45,179 bases of DNA from Clostridia bacterium (GTDB lineage Bacteria; Bacillota; Clostridia; Oscillospirales; CAG-272). The stretch spans positions 1-45,179 of the forward strand of contig JAFQMP010000009.1 of NCBI GenBank assembly GCA_017396225.1, given 5' to 3'. Position 1 is the first letter of the stretch; every line of letters starts with the position of its first letter. Shown here piece after piece: positions 23,255-32,841 of the stretch. Under the pieces are notes generated by a model that saw only the letters and a list, made by a program, of their open reading frames with translations, ran no database searches and was not told where the DNA came from. Position numbers and translations under genes: made by a program.

Positions 23255-24256
23255 TTACGGTACAACGTCGGCCGCCAGCGACGCTTGCAGCATCTCTGCG
23301 GTCACGGTAGCTTGCGGATTTTCCGCAGTCAAAAGCCAGAGCTTGACAAATGCGGCAATTGGCGCAAGTCCGAAAATCGGCTCTATACCAAGCTCTTCAA
23401 ACACGCGTGTGCTTTCATAGGTCGCCCCCTCGGCAACGCCTGTCAAAAACACCTTCACACCCTTTGCCTTTGCCGCCTTGAAAAATTCCTCTGCACCTTG
23501 CTCGGCAGTGTTTATCGTGCCCGAATGATAGGACTCGTGCAGCAGATACCGCACACCCGCAGGCAGCGCGGAATACGGATTACCGGGATAGGCGAAAAGT
23601 CTGCATATCCCGTCACAGGTGGCGGTAAAATGTGCCGCAGACAGCGTCCCGCCCGCATCGGGCAGTGCACGGTAATCGGGATTTTCGCAAAATGCGCCCT
23701 CGGCAGGAAAATGCCCAAAAAAGCTATCAAAGATGCTATATACGCCGTCAGAGAACGCAGGGCTTGCCAAAAGGCGCGCGCCGCGATGAATTTTCAAGGC
23801 CTCTCCCTTATTCTGATAAGAAACGAACACGCCCGACCTGCCGACCTCACGGATAAAGCGAATCGCACCGTGCAGATTTGCAAGTCCATTGGCAGTGGGG
23901 CTTTCAATCGGCTGATTGCTGCTGACAAGCAGCACGGGAATTTCTGCATCGGCAAGCGTATAAGCGAGCGCCGCCGCAGAATATTGCAGGGTATCGGTGC
24001 CGTGGGTGACGACAATCCCGTCATACCCTGCCGACAGCTGTGCTCTGACGCTTTCACAAAGCAAGCGGATTGTATCACCCGTGTTGCTTTCACTGAGTGC
24101 CAGATACGGCGTTTCGGTGGTATAATCAAAATCCATACCGTAAATTTCACGGTAGCGCTCCAGCAAGAGATACGGCTTTTTTCCGTCAATGCCAATCACA
24201 TCGCCGTGCGCGGTGCACCCAATCGTGCCGCCTGTAAACATAAAGAGTATTTTCAT
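23255..24256 (-). CDS. type I L-asparaginase
   Basis: A 333-aa cytoplasmic asparaginase hydrolysing L-asparagine to aspartate and ammonia. The first catalytic motif is at the N-terminus, LFMFTGGTIGC (catalytic Thr at about residue 11). The second motif is VVTHGTDTLQYSAAALAYTL (about 81-100). ESPTANGLANLHGAI and the C-terminal domain with FLTGVAEGATYEST follow. No signal peptide is present, which fits type I rather than the periplasmic type II. AAAAGGAG lies 9 bases before the ATG. Monocistronic. Confidence 0.93.
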   Translation of the reverse strand: MKILFMFTGGTIGCTAHGDVIGIDGKKPYLLLERYREIYGMDFDYTTETPYLALSESNTGDTIRLLCESVRAQLSAGYDGIVVTHGTDTLQYSAAALAYTLADAEIPVLLVSSNQPIESPTANGLANLHGAIRFIREVGRSGVFVSYQNKGEALKIHRGARLLASPAFSDGVYSIFDSFFGHFPAEGAFCENPDYRALPDAGGTLSAAHFTATCDGICRLFAYPGNPYSALPAGVRYLLHESYHSGTINTAEQGAEEFFKAAKAKGVKVFLTGVAEGATYESTRVFEELGIEPIFGLAPIAAFVKLWLLTAENPQATVTAEMLQASLAADVVP

Positions 24257-24283
24257 TTCTCTACTCCTTTTCTTGATACCATT

Positions 24284-24311
24284 ATTATAGCATATTTTTG
24301 TGATAATACAA
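24284..24311 (-). promoter_or_regulatory. promoter of the asparaginase gene
   Basis: On the minus strand, TTGTAT (24311-24306), a 16-base spacer ending in TGC, and TATAAT (24289-24284). Confidence 0.78.
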
Positions 24312-24320
24312 GTGGGGCAG

Positions 24321-24350
24321 AAAAAAGGGCAGACCGTGTCTGCCCTTTTT
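24321..24350 (-). terminator. terminator of the ABC exporter operon
   Basis: Stem AAAAAGGGCAGA/TCTGCCCTTTTT with a short loop and a T-tract on the minus strand, two bases after the last stop. Confidence 0.9.
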
Positions 24351-24352
24351 CC

Positions 24353-26272
24353 TTATTCAAGCTCAAACGCACCGGTATAAAGCTGATAATAAACGCCCTT
24401 GTCGGCAATCAGCTTTTCGTGGTTGCCACGCTCAATGATACGACCGTGGTCAAGCACCATAATCACGTCGGAGTTCATGACGGTGGAAAGACGGTGCGCT
24501 ATCACGAATACCGTTCTTCCCTCCATCAGCTTATCCATACCGCGCTGCACGATAGCCTCGGTACGGGTATCAATCGACGAGGTTGCCTCATCAAGAATCA
24601 TCACAGGCGGGTCTGCCACGGCAGCACGCGCAATGGCAATCATCTGTCTTTGACCCTGCGAGAGGTTGGCACCGTTGCCCGAAAGATCAGTATCATACCC
24701 TCTCGGCAGACGGGTGATGAAATCATCGGCACCGACCAGCTTGGCTGCCGCGCGACACTCCTCATCGGTGGCATCAAGGCGGCCGTAACGGATATTATCC
24801 ATAACCGTGCCTGTAAAAAGGTTGGTATCCTGCAATACGATGCCAAGCGAGCGACGAAGGTCGTCCTTTTTAATCTTATTGATATTGATACCGTCATAGC
24901 GGATTTTGCCGTCGGCGATATCATAAAAGCGGTTGATGAGGTTGGTAATCGTTGTTTTACCCGCACCCGTGGCGCCTACAAAGGCGACCTTCTGTCCGGG
25001 CTCTGCATACACGCTGACATCGTGCAGGACGGTCTTGCCCTCCACGTAGGCGAAATCCACCTCGGTGAGGCGCACATCACCGCGGAGTAGCGTATAGGTC
25101 ACGCTGCCGTCCGCCTGGTGGGGGTGGCGCCAAGCCCAGAGGCCCGTGCGCTCGGGGGTTTCGGTCAGGTTGCCGTTCTCATCGTATTTTGCATTGACCA
25201 GCGTGACATAGCCCTCGTCAGCCTCAGGCTCCTCGTCCATCATCGCAAACAGACGCGTACCGCCCGCCATACCCATAACCACGGCGTTAATCTGCTGTGA
25301 GGCCTGGTTGACGTTACCGGTGAACTGCTTTGCCATACCGAGGAAGGGTACGATAATACTGATGCTGAATACAGGGAAGGCACCCAGCGAAAAATTGCGC
25401 AGGCCCGAAAGCAGGAAAATACCGCCTGCCACAGCCATCAGCACGTAAAGAATATTACCGATATTGCCGATAATCGGCCCAAGCGTATTGGCATAGGCGT
25501 GTGCATGTGCCGTATCCGAGAAAAGTGCCGCGTTCAGCTCCTCAAAGGCCTCCTCGGTCTTATCCTCGTGGTTAAAGACCTTAATGACCTTCTGGCCACT
25601 CATCATCTCCTGCACAAAGCCCTCGGCACGTCCCATTGCCTGCTGCTGGCGCACGAAATATTTGGCGGAGCCGCCACCAATCTTTTTCGACACCAGCACC
25701 ATTGCCACCACACCGACAAGCAGCACCATCGTCATCGGGATACTGTAATACAGCATCACGGCGAAGACCGAAAGCAGAATAACCACCGAGTTCAAGAGCG
25801 ACGGCATCGCCTGCGATACCAGCTCACGCAACGCGTCGATGTCGTTGGTGTAATGACTCATAATATCGCCGTGCCTGTTGGTATCAAAATAGCGAATGGG
25901 GAGATTCTGCATCTTGTCAAAGAGCGTACGGCGGAGCTTGCAAAGGAAGCCCTGGGTAATCACCGCCATAAGCTGTGTCTGCAGGATAATTGCCACCAGA
26001 GAAATGACATAAAAGACACCGAGTAAAATGACCTTGGGGACAATGTTTTCTGCCGCCACCTCCCAGGCAAGCTTGCTTGCCTGAGCAACCTCAATTTCAG
26101 CAATGACCTGCTGCATAAAAATCGCAGGCAGCGCCGCGGTAACGGCAGAAACAAGGATACATACGATAACGATAGGGACTAAGACGGGATAAAACCGAAA
26201 GAGCATGGAGAGCGCACGGCCAAGCACCTTGGCATTCGGCTTCGGACGTCCCGGCATCATGGGCTTACTCAT
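24353..26272 (-). CDS. ABC exporter half-transporter, canonical ATPase subunit
   Basis: A 639-aa six-helix transmembrane domain fused to an ATPase, the second half of a heterodimeric type IV exporter (multidrug or lipid export class). The ATPase has Walker A FVGATGAGKTTITNLI, signature NLSQGQRQM, Walker B VMILDEATSSIDTRTE with the catalytic Glu, and the H-loop FVIAHRL. A roughly 40-residue insertion rich in charged residues and including TGLWAWRHPHQADGSVTY separates the membrane and ATPase domains. The ATG at 26272 is chosen because GGGAGG lies 8 bases upstream; it overlaps the end of the partner gene by 8 bases. Substrate is unknown. Confidence 0.93.
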   Translation of the reverse strand: MSKPMMPGRPKPNAKVLGRALSMLFRFYPVLVPIVIVCILVSAVTAALPAIFMQQVIAEIEVAQASKLAWEVAAENIVPKVILLGVFYVISLVAIILQTQLMAVITQGFLCKLRRTLFDKMQNLPIRYFDTNRHGDIMSHYTNDIDALRELVSQAMPSLLNSVVILLSVFAVMLYYSIPMTMVLLVGVVAMVLVSKKIGGGSAKYFVRQQQAMGRAEGFVQEMMSGQKVIKVFNHEDKTEEAFEELNAALFSDTAHAHAYANTLGPIIGNIGNILYVLMAVAGGIFLLSGLRNFSLGAFPVFSISIIVPFLGMAKQFTGNVNQASQQINAVVMGMAGGTRLFAMMDEEPEADEGYVTLVNAKYDENGNLTETPERTGLWAWRHPHQADGSVTYTLLRGDVRLTEVDFAYVEGKTVLHDVSVYAEPGQKVAFVGATGAGKTTITNLINRFYDIADGKIRYDGININKIKKDDLRRSLGIVLQDTNLFTGTVMDNIRYGRLDATDEECRAAAKLVGADDFITRLPRGYDTDLSGNGANLSQGQRQMIAIARAAVADPPVMILDEATSSIDTRTEAIVQRGMDKLMEGRTVFVIAHRLSTVMNSDVIMVLDHGRIIERGNHEKLIADKGVYYQLYTGAFELE

Positions 26273-28004
26273 TCTCATCGCCTCCCTTCGTCTGCTGCGA
26301 GTGGATTTCGCGATAAATCTCGCAGGTTGCAAGCAGCTCATCGTGCGTGCCTGCTGCGGCAATCGTGCCGTTTTCCATAACCAGAATCAGGTCGGCGCTT
26401 TCCACCGATGCCACACGCTGTGCAATAATAATCTTGGTGGTTTCGGGAATGTAGGAGGCAAAGCCTGCACGAATCATCGCATCGGTCTTGGTATCGACCG
26501 CGCTGGTGGAGTCATCGAGAATCAGGATTTTCGGCTTTTTCAAAAGCGCGCGTGCAATACACAGGCGCTGCTTCTGACCGCCCGACACATTGGTGCCTCC
26601 CTGCTCAATATACGTATCATATCCCTCGGGAAACGCCGACACAAAGTCGTGCGCCTGCGCGAGGCGACAGGCCTCTACAAGCTCCTCATCGGTGGCATGC
26701 TCGTTACCCCAACGCAGATTTTCCTTAATGGTACCCGAGAACAGCTGATTCTTCTGCAGCACCATTGCCACAGCATCGCGCAGCACAGTCAGGTCATACT
26801 CACGCACGTCAACACCACCCACGCGGACGGTGCCGACCGTGGCGTCATAAAGACGCGGTATCAGCTGCACGAGCGAGGATTTACCCGAGCCCGTACCTCC
26901 GAGAATGCCGACGGTCATACCCGACTTGATATGCAGATCAATACCCGACAGAGAATTGCGCTTGGCGGTGCTGGCATACTTGAAGTCAACGCCGTCAAAA
27001 TCAATGCTGCCGTCTGCCACCGTCATCACGGGGCTTTCGGGATTGTGAAGCGTCGGCTCCTCGCGCAGCACCTCATCAATGCGCTTCATCGACTCGGCGG
27101 ACATCGTGAGAATCACGTAGATCATCGAGAGCATCATCAGGGACATCAGTACCTGCATACCGTAGGTCAGCATTGCGGAAATCTGACCGACGTCCACGCC
27201 CGCCCTGCCCTCAATCGCCATACGGGAGCCGACAAGCAACACGAAAATCATATTGAAATACATGCAAATCTGCATAATGGGGCGGTTCCAGGCAACGATG
27301 CGCTCCGCCTTGACAAAGTCATCGCGGATATCCTTGGAGGCTGCGCCGAACTTTTCCTTTTCATATTCCTCACGGGAAAAGCCCTTGACAACGCGCATGC
27401 CGCGTACGTTCTCCTCAATCGACTCGTTCAATCGGTCATACTTGCGGAAGACACGGCGGAAGGAGGGCATTGCCTTTTTGCCGACCAGCCAAAGACCAAC
27501 GGCAAGCACGGGAATAATCACAACAAAGGTCATCGCGAGAGGGCCGCCCATCACGAAGGACATCACCACCGAGAAAATCAGCATCAGCGGGCTGCGAATC
27601 GCAGTGCGGATAATCATCATATAGGACATCTGCACATTCTGCACGTCGGTTGTCATACGGGTAACCAGCGAGGACGTGGAGAACTTATCGACATTTTCAA
27701 AGGAAAATGTGCTGATTTTGTGATACAGGTCGTGGCGCACGTTTTTTGCAAAGCCTGCCGAGGCGCGTGCACAGCAAACACCTGCAATACCGCCACAGGC
27801 AAGCGATATCAGTGCCATTACCGCAAGCAGCACGCCTGTGACAATAACCTCGGTCAACGCTGCCCCAGCCTTGATTTTATTGACCAGCGAGGCGGTAACA
27901 AAGGGAATCATCGTTTCAATAATTGCCTCGCCGATGATGAATATCAGCGTATACAACGTCGGCTTCTTATATTCCCGCACACAGGCGAGAAAGCGTTTGA
28001 ACAT
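26265..28004 (-). CDS. ABC exporter half-transporter, degenerate ATPase subunit
   Basis: A 579-aa half-transporter translated first in the exporter pair. It has six N-terminal helices (about residues 15-300). The ATPase has Walker A GILGGTGSGKSSLVQL and signature NVSGGQKQRLCIARAL. Walker B reads ILILDDSTSAVDTKTD, with Asp where the catalytic Glu is expected. Such a substitution is known in one subunit of heterodimeric exporters of the TM287/288 and BmrCD kind, which keep one active and one degenerate site. AAAGGAA precedes the ATG. A MarR-type regulator, often found beside such pairs, is absent here. Confidence 0.94.
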   Translation of the reverse strand: MFKRFLACVREYKKPTLYTLIFIIGEAIIETMIPFVTASLVNKIKAGAALTEVIVTGVLLAVMALISLACGGIAGVCCARASAGFAKNVRHDLYHKISTFSFENVDKFSTSSLVTRMTTDVQNVQMSYMMIIRTAIRSPLMLIFSVVMSFVMGGPLAMTFVVIIPVLAVGLWLVGKKAMPSFRRVFRKYDRLNESIEENVRGMRVVKGFSREEYEKEKFGAASKDIRDDFVKAERIVAWNRPIMQICMYFNMIFVLLVGSRMAIEGRAGVDVGQISAMLTYGMQVLMSLMMLSMIYVILTMSAESMKRIDEVLREEPTLHNPESPVMTVADGSIDFDGVDFKYASTAKRNSLSGIDLHIKSGMTVGILGGTGSGKSSLVQLIPRLYDATVGTVRVGGVDVREYDLTVLRDAVAMVLQKNQLFSGTIKENLRWGNEHATDEELVEACRLAQAHDFVSAFPEGYDTYIEQGGTNVSGGQKQRLCIARALLKKPKILILDDSTSAVDTKTDAMIRAGFASYIPETTKIIIAQRVASVESADLILVMENGTIAAAGTHDELLATCEIYREIHSQQTKGGDENE

Positions 28005-28067
28005 AGTTTTTCCTTTCCGCGGAAGGCCGCAAAATTAGTTTAATGATAAATCAATTCGGACTTTACT

Positions 28068-28096
28068 ATTTTACCATTCGCGCGCGTAAAAGTCAA
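28068..28096 (-). promoter_or_regulatory. promoter of the ABC exporter operon
   Basis: On the minus strand, TTGACT (28096-28091), a 17-base spacer holding an alternating CGCGCGCG tract, and TAAAAT (28073-28068). A CCTTCCGCGGAAAGG hairpin overlaps the ribosome binding site region. Confidence 0.75.
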
Positions 28097-28140
28097 GTAA
28101 TTTATACAAATATACCTATATTTCAGTTAATCTTCACATT

Positions 28141-28174
28141 AAAAAATTCCCCACAGGGCTTGCCCTGTGGGGAA
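28141..28174 (-). terminator. terminator of the argGH operon
   Basis: A 13-bp perfect stem (28147-28159 with 28162-28174) is followed on the minus strand by six T (28146-28141). Confidence 0.93.
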
Positions 28175-28178
28175 AACT

Positions 28179-29555
28179 TTACTTTTTCAGTTGTTCCTTG
28201 ATGTACTTGATTTGTGCCTGCACCGATGCGGTAGAGGGGCCGCCCTCGGAAATGCGCTTGGCGACACAGGCAGAAAGATCAATGGCATCGTAGAGGTCGC
28301 CTGTAAAGAGGCTGCTGTAGCCGCGGTAGGTTTCAAGCGGCAGGGTTTCAAGAACCGCACCCGTACGGATACATTCTGCCACAATGCTGCCCGAAACACG
28401 GTAAGCATCACGGAAGGGCATACCCTTCTTGACAAGATAGTCGGCAAGGTCGGTGGCGTTGATAAAGCCCTCCTCAGCCGCCTTTCTCATACGGTCGGCG
28501 CGAACGGTCATCGTGTCAATCATCGGTGTCATCACGTCAAGGCACATCTGCACCGTTTCAGAGGCATCAAATACGCTCTCCTTATCCTCCTGCATATCCT
28601 TGTTATATGCAAGCGGCAGCCCCTTCATTGTGGTCAGCAGTGCCATCAAATCACCGTAAACGCGACCTGTCTTACCTCTGATAAGCTCTGCCATATCGGG
28701 ATTCTTCTTCTGGGGCATAATGGAGGAGCCCGTGGTGTAGGCGTCAGACAGCTCAACAAAGCGGAACTCCCAGCTTGACCAAAGAATCAGCTCCTCGGAG
28801 AAGCGGGAGAGGTGCATCATCAGCACCGAGCAGGCGCTCATAAAATCAAGGCAAAAATCTCTGTCGGAAACACCGTCAATGCTGTTGCGGCAGATATCGG
28901 CAAAGCCGAGCTCCTGCGCCTCAAAGCGGCGGTCAATGTCATAGGTGGTGCCTGCAAGCGCACAGGAGCCAATCGGACAGACGTTCATGCGCGCGGCTGC
29001 GTCCTCAAAGCGGGACTTATCACGGAGCAGCATCATGGCATACGCCAGGATATGGTGCGAGAAAACAATGGGCTGTGCGCGCTGCATATGCGTGTAGCCG
29101 GGCAGAATACACTTGTCATATTTTGCCGCCTTCTTCGCAAGCACCTCAATCAAGGACACGATTTTATCAACAATTTTTGAGGTTTCATCGCGCAGATACA
29201 TACGCAAATCCAGTGCGACCTGGTCGTTACGGCTTCTTGCCGTGTGCAGCTTTTTGCCAACGGCGCCAAGGCGCGTGGTCAGCTCCTGCTCCACGAACAT
29301 ATGGATATCCTCACAGCTCTCATCAAACGCCAGCTTGCCGCTTTCCAGGTCGGCAAGAATCCCTGCAAGCCCTGTAATCAGCTCCTCGGATTCCGCAGCC
29401 GAGATAATCCCCTGCCTGGCGAGCATTGCTGCGTGCGCCATACTGCCTGTGATATCCTGCTTATACATTTTGCGGTCGAAGTGCAGGGACGAATTGAAAT
29501 CATCTGCCAGCTTCTCGGTTTTACCTGCGGTTCTGCCCGCCCACATTTTTGCCAT
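28179..29555 (-). CDS. argH: argininosuccinate lyase
   Basis: A 458-aa homotetrameric lyase splitting argininosuccinate into arginine and fumarate, the last step of arginine synthesis. The N-terminus MWAGRTAGKTEKLADDFNSS is typical. Other marks are DVHMFVE-like EDIHMFVEQEL, HTARSRNDQVALDLRMYLRD, GYTHMQRAQPI and the fumarase/lyase superfamily signature GSSIMPQKKNPD with its catalytic Ser loop. ACGAGGT precedes the ATG. It lies 76 bases downstream of argG; the gap contains a small GGGGG/CCCCC hairpin (29593-29617). The two genes share a promoter and a terminator. Confidence 0.97.
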   Translation of the reverse strand: MAKMWAGRTAGKTEKLADDFNSSLHFDRKMYKQDITGSMAHAAMLARQGIISAAESEELITGLAGILADLESGKLAFDESCEDIHMFVEQELTTRLGAVGKKLHTARSRNDQVALDLRMYLRDETSKIVDKIVSLIEVLAKKAAKYDKCILPGYTHMQRAQPIVFSHHILAYAMMLLRDKSRFEDAAARMNVCPIGSCALAGTTYDIDRRFEAQELGFADICRNSIDGVSDRDFCLDFMSACSVLMMHLSRFSEELILWSSWEFRFVELSDAYTTGSSIMPQKKNPDMAELIRGKTGRVYGDLMALLTTMKGLPLAYNKDMQEDKESVFDASETVQMCLDVMTPMIDTMTVRADRMRKAAEEGFINATDLADYLVKKGMPFRDAYRVSGSIVAECIRTGAVLETLPLETYRGYSSLFTGDLYDAIDLSACVAKRISEGGPSTASVQAQIKYIKEQLKK

Positions 29556-29631
29556 TTTTTCTACCTCGTAAAACTATCGTTAAACACATTACGGGGGACA
29601 CCTATACAGATGCCCCCTGTAAATCTATCAA

Positions 29632-30852
<1,221 letters not shown>

Positions 30853-30876
30853 GATAAAATCTCCTTAAAAAACCTG

Positions 30877-30937
30877 TTCGCCAAGGGGGCGAATTTGAAT
30901 ATGACACTATCATAGCACTTCACCTCACGTTTGTCAA
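30877..30937 (-). promoter_or_regulatory. argG promoter with palindromic -10 region and leader hairpin
   Basis: On the minus strand, TTGACA (30937-30932), a 17-base spacer ending in TGC, and TATGAT (30914-30909). The -10 box lies within the palindrome TATGA-tagtg-TCATA (30914-30900), a possible repressor site. The leader has a TTCGCC/GGCGAA hairpin (30877-30893). Identity of any regulator, such as ArgR, is a guess. Confidence 0.75.
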
Positions 30938-31194
30938 GCACTTTTTTGAATATTTTTTCACTTTTTTCGATTTTTTTGAAAAAGCAACAAAAATAGGTGT
31001 GCAAAAGGCAGAACTACGGCGAAAAGGGGGCATTTTAATAGCAAATTTCTTATTAAATTATAACTTTTCAGATGTTTACGGGCGCGCACTCTTTGCGCGC
31101 CTTGCGCGCGCACGCGTGTCGTTTACTCCCGCCAAGCGGCGCTCTTGCAAAAAACAGTGAATATTTTTTCGGATTATTCATAAAAATATACAAA
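30938..31194. other. intergenic stretch without a gene
   Basis: Between the argG promoter and the DUF378 terminator I see no coding sequence with a ribosome binding site. The left part is T/A-rich (30940-31070). The right part holds the inverted repeat GGCGCGCA/TGCGCGCC (31081-31101) and a 17-base alternating purine-pyrimidine tract (31103-31119). Confidence 0.6.
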
Positions 31195-31235
31195 CTGCCG
31201 CGAGAGGATTTACCCGTAGGTTCCTCTCGCGGCAG
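31195..31235 (-). terminator. terminator of the DUF378 gene
   Basis: A 14-bp perfect stem (31195-31208 with 31222-31235), then TTTGTATATTTTT on the minus strand. Confidence 0.88.
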
Positions 31236-31242
31236 CGGAGCA

Positions 31243-31455
31243 TTACATCTCCTCGATTGCGTCCTCGGAGCGAAAAATAAGAGAAATGCACCAAACGCCC
31301 GCCAACGCAACAATGGTGTAAATGATGCGGGCAAGCAGCGAGCCTGCGCCACCCGTAATCCACGCCACCAAATCAAAGCTGAACAGACCAATGGAGCCCC
31401 AGTTCAGCGCGCCGACCACCACAAGAATCAGCGCAATACGGTCAATCAAAGTCAT
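31243..31455 (-). CDS. DUF378 family small membrane protein
   Basis: A 70-aa protein with two transmembrane helices (about residues 5-25 and 40-62). The DUF378 pattern is clear: IALILVVVGALNWGSIGLF in the first helix and the RIIYTIVALAGVWCISLIF second helix. It ends with an acidic EDAIEEM. AAGAGGT precedes the ATG. Function of this family is unknown. It is divergent from cca, and I found no good promoter on the minus strand. Confidence 0.92.
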   Translation of the reverse strand: MTLIDRIALILVVVGALNWGSIGLFSFDLVAWITGGAGSLLARIIYTIVALAGVWCISLIFRSEDAIEEM

Positions 31456-31556
31456 GGCCTTTACCTCTTTTCCGAGCGCAAAGCTGCTGCTTTACGCCTC
31501 GCCATATAGTTTTGGCAATATTTTTTGTTTCAAACGCGGCAAAAACTGCCGATTTA

Positions 31557-31585
31557 TTTACAGATTGATTTTTTTGTGTTATACT
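31557..31585 (+). promoter_or_regulatory. promoter of the cca operon
   Basis: TTTACA (31557-31562), a 17-base spacer and TATACT (31580-31585), 29 bases before the ATG of the CCA enzyme. Confidence 0.75.
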
Positions 31586-31614
31586 ATATAAGAGTAAGGA
31601 AAGGGGGTGAGGTT

Positions 31615-32841
31615 ATGTATCCCGACATCGCAAAAAAAATTCCGTCCTACGTGCATGATATTCTGATAAGGCTTGCGGAAAACGGCAAGCAGGGCTATCT
31701 GGTCGGCGGCAGTCTGCGCGATATACTGCGCGGCGTCGTGCCGCACGATTTTGACCTCACCGCAAGCGCGACGCCCGATGAAATGCTGATGCTCTTCAAG
31801 GACTACCGCACCATTCCCACAGGGCTGGCACACGGCACGGTCACCGTTATGGCAGCGGGAAACCCCGTGGAAATCACCACGCACCGCACCGACGGCGCTT
31901 ATACCGATAGCCGCCACCCCGACAGCGTGCGCTTTACCGACTGCATCGAGGAGGACCTTGCCAGACGCGATTTTACCGTCAATGCTATGGCGTGGAACGA
32001 CACGCGCGGTCTGATTGACCCCTTTGGCGGCGCGCGCGATCTCGCCTGCGGCATTTTGCGTGCAGTGGGCAATCCCCACACCCGCTTTACCGAGGACGCG
32101 CTGCGTATTCTGCGCCTTTTTCGCTTTGCTGCAGGACTTGATTTTTCCATTGAGGAAGAAACCCGACAGGCAGCTGCCGCGTGCGCTGCAGGGCTTTCCG
32201 ACATTTCGGTGGAGCGTATTCTTGCCGAGCTTTCCCGCACCGTAACGGCACCCGCTGCCGCAAAGGGGCTGCGCGCATTGCTTGATGCAGGTACTGCCCC
32301 CTACGTGTTTTTTGACTGCACGATTGACGAGGCAGCACTTGAAGCGCTTGATAAGCTCCCCGAAAACGCCCCCCTGCGCCTGGCTGCGCTGCTGCACCAA
32401 AACACCCCAGATAAGCTTGAGGCATTGGCAAAGCGCTGGCACGCCTCCAACGTCTTTACAAGGGCGCTGACCGCCGCTGTTAAGGCGCTCCGCCTGCCGA
32501 TTCCCGAAAGCCCTTACGCAGCAAGGCGCTTTGTCTGCACGCAATATCCGCATTTTGCAGACGGACTTTTGCTCCGTGCGGCACTTTGGGGTGAGGATAC
32601 AAGCAGCGCACTTGACCTCTGCCGCCGCGTTCTGGCGGACGGAACAGCCGTTGAAATACGCCGCCTTGCCGTCAACGGACGCGAGCTGCAGGACGCACTT
32701 GGTGTACGCCCTGCCAAAACAGGCAAATTACTTGCCCGCTTGCAGGAGCTTGTCTGGGAGGAGCCTGCAAGAAACCGCCGCGAAGCCCTCCTTGCGCTCG
32801 CGCGCAATATTCTCGAAAAGGAGAAGGATTTTTATGAGTGA
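31615..32841 (+). CDS. cca: CCA tRNA nucleotidyltransferase (poly(A) polymerase family)
   Basis: A 408-aa class II nucleotidyltransferase that adds or repairs the CCA end of tRNAs. The catalytic head contains YLVGGSLRDILRG and PHDFDLTASATPDE with the metal-binding Asp pair. FVEITTHR-like PVEITTHRTDG, DLARRDFTVNAMAWND (motif B) and RFTEDALRILRLFRFAAGLD (motif D/E region) follow. The start at 31615 has AGGGGGTGA upstream and matches the family; the frame is open further upstream but overlaps the promoter. It overlaps the next gene by 8 bases. No HD domain is evident, and a full-length enzyme is expected from the size. Confidence 0.94.
   Translation: MYPDIAKKIPSYVHDILIRLAENGKQGYLVGGSLRDILRGVVPHDFDLTASATPDEMLMLFKDYRTIPTGLAHGTVTVMAAGNPVEITTHRTDGAYTDSRHPDSVRFTDCIEEDLARRDFTVNAMAWNDTRGLIDPFGGARDLACGILRAVGNPHTRFTEDALRILRLFRFAAGLDFSIEEETRQAAAACAAGLSDISVERILAELSRTVTAPAAAKGLRALLDAGTAPYVFFDCTIDEAALEALDKLPENAPLRLAALLHQNTPDKLEALAKRWHASNVFTRALTAAVKALRLPIPESPYAARRFVCTQYPHFADGLLLRAALWGEDTSSALDLCRRVLADGTAVEIRRLAVNGRELQDALGVRPAKTGKLLARLQELVWEEPARNRREALLALARNILEKEKDFYE

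Noticed and set aside
30938..31194. Small gene or structured RNA in the argG/DUF378 gap
   Set aside because: No frame with a ribosome binding site and no extended fold beyond a short GC inverted repeat and the DUF378 terminator.
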